DNA of 10,796 nt from CAYRVX01 sp964642165. GTDB lineage: Bacteria; Planctomycetota; Phycisphaerae; SM23-33. The notes under the pieces were generated by a model, which did no database searches, was not told the origin of the DNA, and saw only the letters and a program-made list of their open reading frames with translations. The translations under genes were made by a program, and so were the position numbers. Positions 7,987 to 10,796 of the stretch are shown here, piece by piece; within the stretch, counting starts at the first letter, position 1; the number at the start of each line of letters is the position of its first letter. The stretch spans positions 1 to 10,796 of the forward strand of contig CAZXOC010000256.1 of assembly GCA_964642165.1 (NCBI GenBank), given 5' to 3'.

Positions 7987-9636
7987 GTGGCAGCCGTAAC
8001 CGACTATCTGGCGCAGGAGTCCCTCCAGAGGATCCAGGACGAGTTCGTCTCCGTCCTGCGGATTCCCCTTCGCATCTGCCTGCCGGACGGACGCCCCGTC
8101 ACCAAGGCGTCGGCGGTGTGGCGAGGGCCGCCGGGCCCCACCCGCGCCGAGGCCGGTGAGCGCGAGCCGGACTTCGCCGACGCGTGCGGCCCGGTCGCCC
8201 GGGCCGACGTCTTGATCCGGCTGGAGGGCCAGGTGCTCGGGCGGATCGTCGTTCGCCCGCCCGGCAGCGACTGGGCGGCCCCGCTGCCGGCCGAGCCGGG
8301 CGCCCCCGAGGCCCCGCCGCGGGCGCTGCGCCTGCTCCGGTTGATGGCCAACGTCATCGCCCGGCGCTGGAACCGGCAGAAGCTCCTCCGCAGCCGCATC
8401 GCCGAACTGGCGGCGATGTACCGGCTGACGGCGGAGTTTACCGGCCGGCGCGACCTCCAGAGCGTCCTGGAGTTGGTCACGCGAACCGTCGTGGAGCTGT
8501 TCGGCGCCAAGGCGTGCACCATCCGCCTGCTCAACGAGAGCCAGACCGAGCTGGTCGTCAAGGCCGTCGCCGGGCTGTCGCCCAGGTACCTCACCAAGGG
8601 GCCGATCCTCCTGTCAAAGAGCCAGATCGACCGCGAGGTGGTCGCGCACGGCCGGACCGTCTACATCCCCGACCTGAGATCGGACCCGCGCGTGCTCTAC
8701 CCGGGGGAGGCCGACGAGGAAGGCATCGTCAGCGGCCTGTGCGCGCCGCTGAGCTACAAGGGGCGCTGCGAGGGGGTGATCCGGATCTACACGGGCGAGC
8801 CGCACGACTTCGACTGGTACGAGCGGTCGCTGCTGCGGGCGTTGGCGGCTCAGGCGGCCGCCGCCATCGTCAACACCCGCCTGTACGAGCAGGCGGTGCG
8901 GGGCGCGAACCTCCGCCGGCACGTCAGCATGGCGGCGGAGGTGCAGCGGCGGATGTTCCCGGCGGGCATGCCGGAGCTGCCCGGTTTCGACATCCACGCC
9001 GTCTACGAGCCGACGTTCGAGCTGAGCGGGGACTTCTACGACTTCCACCAGTTCGAGCAGGACAACCTCGGCGTGGGCGTCTGCGACGTGGTGGGCAAGG
9101 GCGTCCGGGCGTCGCTGCTGATGGCGTCCATCCGCGCGTCGCTGCGCGCCCACGCCTCGAACATCTACGACATGTCCGAAGTCCTGGCGCGGGTCAACCG
9201 CGACCTGTGCGCCGACACCGCCATTCGCGACTTCGCCACGCTGTTCTACGGCGTCATCGACGCTCGCGGCCGGCGGTTCACCTACGCCAACGCCGGGCAC
9301 ACGCCGCCCCTGCTCGTTCGCGACGGCCAGTGCTGTCACCTCACCACCGGCGGCGGCGTGGTCGGCATCGACCCGGGCTTCTCCTGGCGCCACGATACGA
9401 TGGCCTTCGCGCCCGGCGACGTGGTGGCCATCTTCACCGACGGGCTGACCGAGGCGCTGAACTTCCAGGACGAGGGTTTCGGAATGGCGCGGGTCGAGCG
9501 GGCGGCGGTGGCGGCCGTCGCCGACCGCTGCTCCGCCGCCGGCGTCGCCCGGCGCGTGCTCTGGGAGCTGCGCCGCTTCACCGGCCTCCGAACCCGCCTC
9601 GATGACTTGACTTTGGTCGTCATTCAGGTTCTATAG
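7987..9636 (+). CDS. GAF-domain SpoIIE/RsbU-type protein serine phosphatase
   Basis: 549 residues, no membrane segment or signal peptide. Residues 1-130 begin with LAQESLQRIQDEFVSVLRI and a PDGRPVTKAS strand, which resembles a PocR-type sensory domain, but most of its cysteines and the usual C..HAGL core are missing. Residues about 139-305 form a GAF domain (FGAKACTIRLLNESQ, then CAPLSYKGRCEGVIRIYTG). Residues about 315-549 are the PP2C-like SpoIIE domain: AEVQRRMFP (317-325), SGDFYDF with D349 and D352, GVCDVVGKG with D367, FTDGLTEA with D485, and the final RLDDLTLVV with D539/D540. All metal-binding acidic residues are present, so it should be active. The family usually dephosphorylates anti-sigma antagonist (STAS) proteins in partner-switching cascades; no STAS or RsbW-type gene is nearby. 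The GTG start has only a weak AGGA 10 bases upstream. Confidence 0.92.
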   Translation: MAAVTDYLAQESLQRIQDEFVSVLRIPLRICLPDGRPVTKASAVWRGPPGPTRAEAGEREPDFADACGPVARADVLIRLEGQVLGRIVVRPPGSDWAAPLPAEPGAPEAPPRALRLLRLMANVIARRWNRQKLLRSRIAELAAMYRLTAEFTGRRDLQSVLELVTRTVVELFGAKACTIRLLNESQTELVVKAVAGLSPRYLTKGPILLSKSQIDREVVAHGRTVYIPDLRSDPRVLYPGEADEEGIVSGLCAPLSYKGRCEGVIRIYTGEPHDFDWYERSLLRALAAQAAAAIVNTRLYEQAVRGANLRRHVSMAAEVQRRMFPAGMPELPGFDIHAVYEPTFELSGDFYDFHQFEQDNLGVGVCDVVGKGVRASLLMASIRASLRAHASNIYDMSEVLARVNRDLCADTAIRDFATLFYGVIDARGRRFTYANAGHTPPLLVRDGQCCHLTTGGGVVGIDPGFSWRHDTMAFAPGDVVAIFTDGLTEALNFQDEGFGMARVERAAVAAVADRCSAAGVARRVLWELRRFTGLRTRLDDLTLVVIQVL

Positions 9637-9659
9637 CACGGGCGTGTTCGACGCCCCGA

Positions 9660-9694
9660 GGCCCGCCGCGCACCGGCGCCGTGGCGGCGGGGCC
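9660..9694 (+). terminator. Strong GC hairpin after the SpoIIE phosphatase gene
   Basis: GGCCC-GCCGC-(G)-CAC (9660-9673) pairs with GTG-GCGGC-(G)-GGGCC (9681-9694) around a 7-base loop, with one single-base bulge on each side: 13 base pairs, nearly all G-C. It starts 24 bases after the stop codon and is followed by GTCTTG rather than a T-run. It may terminate or attenuate transcription into the next gene, or protect the 3' end. Confidence 0.45.
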
Positions 9695-9717
9695 GTCTTG
9701 ACTGACAAAGGTGGTCT

Positions 9718-10796
9718 ATGAGTCACTTCTGCCTTCTGCGTGATCCGGACAACTACACGGCAACCGACTGGGACCTGCTGGCCGACGAACAGGGCCGTCG
9801 CTACTGGCTGGACCACTTCGAGAAACACTTCGTGCAGACGCTGGAGCATGCGCAGCAGTACTATGGCCGGTCGTCGTCCAAGCAGATCGAGGCCGCGAGG
9901 ACCGAGTTCAACGGGGCCCTTGCCGCCCTGAGAGAAGCGCCCGCCTCGCTGCCCGGCGGCAAGCTCGACATCATCCAGTTGGACCGCCTGCGCGGCGAGA
10001 CGCTCCGCCGCCACGGGCTGGACGACCCCTTCCAGCACGTCAAGGCGCGCGAGAACGCCGCCGCCATGACGATCTACCCCCGGCTCGTCCACGACCTCCA
10101 CGTCCTGGACGCCGAGGCGAAGTGGCTGCACCTCGTCGAGTGCGTCTTCGCCGGCAACATCTTCGACCTCGGGGCGATGGAGACGATGCACCTGGCCGAA
10201 GAATCCGTCGAGTTCATCGAGCTCGTCGAGCGGACCAAGCCGCGCCCCTGGCTGATCGACGACTACGACCGGCTCGCCGAGCTGCTCATCCCGGCCCCGC
10301 CGACGCCCTGGACGAAGGCGATCGTCTTCGCCGACAACGTCGGCAGCGATTTCGTCCTCGGGCTCATGCCGCTCGTCCGGGAGCTGGCGCTGGGCGGGAC
10401 GCAGATCGTCCTGGCCGCCAACGAGATCCCCGCCCTCAACGACATCACCGTCGACGAGGCGATCGACCTCGTCGAACGGCTTGCGAGCATGGACCCGGAC
10501 CTGGCGGCCCTGATCGAAGGCAAGATGTTGGAGGCCGTCTCCACCGGCAACGGCATCCCGCTGATCGACCTGTCCGACGTGTCGGACGAGCTGAACGAGG
10601 CCGCCGCCGACGCGGACCTCGTCCTGATCGAGGGCATGGGGCGCGGCGTCGAGAGCAACCTCGACGCGGCGTTCACCGTCGATTGCCTCCGCCTGGCGAT
10701 CCTCAAGGACGCGGCCGTCGCCAAGCGGATCGACGGGGAGCTGTACGACTGCATCTGCAAGTACACGCCGGCGCCCGAAGGGGAACCCGAGGCCGA
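9718..10796 (+). CDS. PANK4-like DUF89 damage-control phosphatase (3' end cut)
   Basis: 359 codons are visible and the frame runs off the window end; the last readable residues (LYDCICKYTPAP) align with the extreme C-terminus of this family, so little is missing. It matches the DUF89 (ARMT1-like) half of eukaryotic PANK4, a metal-dependent phosphatase that acts on 4'-phosphopantetheine or damaged forms of it. Motifs: DPFQHVKARENAAAM (103-117), the metal site FADNVGSD with D206 and N207, LAANEIPALND with N235 and D242, and IEGMGRGVESN (304-314). D206, N207 and D242 have the same spacing as the human PANK4 metal ligands D623, N624 and D659 (numbers recalled). There is no pantothenate-kinase domain: the protein starts with its own ATG and AAAGGTGG just upstream, as in the stand-alone plant forms. 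Cytosolic. Substrate in bacteria is an inference. Confidence 0.88.
   Translation, partial: MSHFCLLRDPDNYTATDWDLLADEQGRRYWLDHFEKHFVQTLEHAQQYYGRSSSKQIEAARTEFNGALAALREAPASLPGGKLDIIQLDRLRGETLRRHGLDDPFQHVKARENAAAMTIYPRLVHDLHVLDAEAKWLHLVECVFAGNIFDLGAMETMHLAEESVEFIELVERTKPRPWLIDDYDRLAELLIPAPPTPWTKAIVFADNVGSDFVLGLMPLVRELALGGTQIVLAANEIPALNDITVDEAIDLVERLASMDPDLAALIEGKMLEAVSTGNGIPLIDLSDVSDELNEAAADADLVLIEGMGRGVESNLDAAFTVDCLRLAILKDAAVAKRIDGELYDCICKYTPAPEGEPEA

Noticed and set aside
5429..7999. 856-codon open frame on the plus strand, antisense to rtcA and the isomerase
   Set aside because: Its translation is low-complexity (Arg/Gly/Ala/Val/Asp-rich) and lacks family motifs, while the opposite strand encodes two clear enzymes. 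Long antisense frames are expected at this G+C content.
9699..9727. TTGACT as a -35 box for the PANK4-like gene
   Set aside because: No acceptable -10 box lies 16-18 bases downstream; that position is already inside the coding region.
9631..10191. 186-codon minus-strand frame over the start of the PANK4-like gene
   Set aside because: The plus strand encodes clear DUF89 motifs with a ribosome binding site; the antisense product has none.

Overview
The window comes from a very GC-rich bacterial chromosome (roughly 70% G+C by eye). It is gene-dense, with eight protein-coding genes, no RNA genes, no mobile elements, no CRISPR array and no gap longer than about 180 bases. Several gene types point to Planctomycetota or a close relative in the PVC group: a VIT/VWA-type protein with an STN-like domain in its C-terminal half, a Cys-type sulfatase, a GAF/SpoIIE phosphatase and a stand-alone PANK4-type DUF89 phosphatase. 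This is inferred from family habits only; no marker gene fixes the taxonomy.

Layout. (1) 1-1989 (+): the C-terminal part of a large VIT/VWA-type protein, cut by the window start. (2) 1981-3459 (-): a formylglycine-dependent sulfatase whose stop codon interlocks with that of gene 1. (3) 3621-4007 (+): a small single-pass membrane protein with a SHOCT-like helix, followed two bases later by (4) clpX at 4010-5326 (+), the AAA+ unfoldase of the ClpXP protease. (5) 5414-6472 (-): RtcA, the RNA 3'-terminal phosphate cyclase, facing clpX across a hairpin. (6) 6581-7804 (-): an L-rhamnose isomerase of the Pseudomonas stutzeri type with every metal ligand kept. (7) 7987-9636 (+): a cytosolic GAF-SpoIIE (RsbU-like) serine phosphatase, divergent from the isomerase. 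(8) 9718 to the window end (+): a PANK4-like DUF89 damage-control phosphatase, cut near its C-terminus.

The genes do not form one pathway. The only convincing operon is the SHOCT-like protein plus clpX. The others look like separately transcribed housekeeping, carbohydrate and signalling genes. Sigma-70-like promoters can be placed by eye in front of the sulfatase, the SHOCT-like gene, rtcA, the isomerase and the SpoIIE phosphatase. Two of them (SHOCT-like gene and rtcA) put the -10 box only 6-7 bases from the start codon, so those messages may be leaderless. I found no clear undescribed multi-gene system. The points most worth a second look are the SHOCT-clpX pair, the VWA/STN domain architecture, the atypical sensor of the SpoIIE phosphatase, the possible operator over the isomerase promoter, and the leaderless-type promoters.
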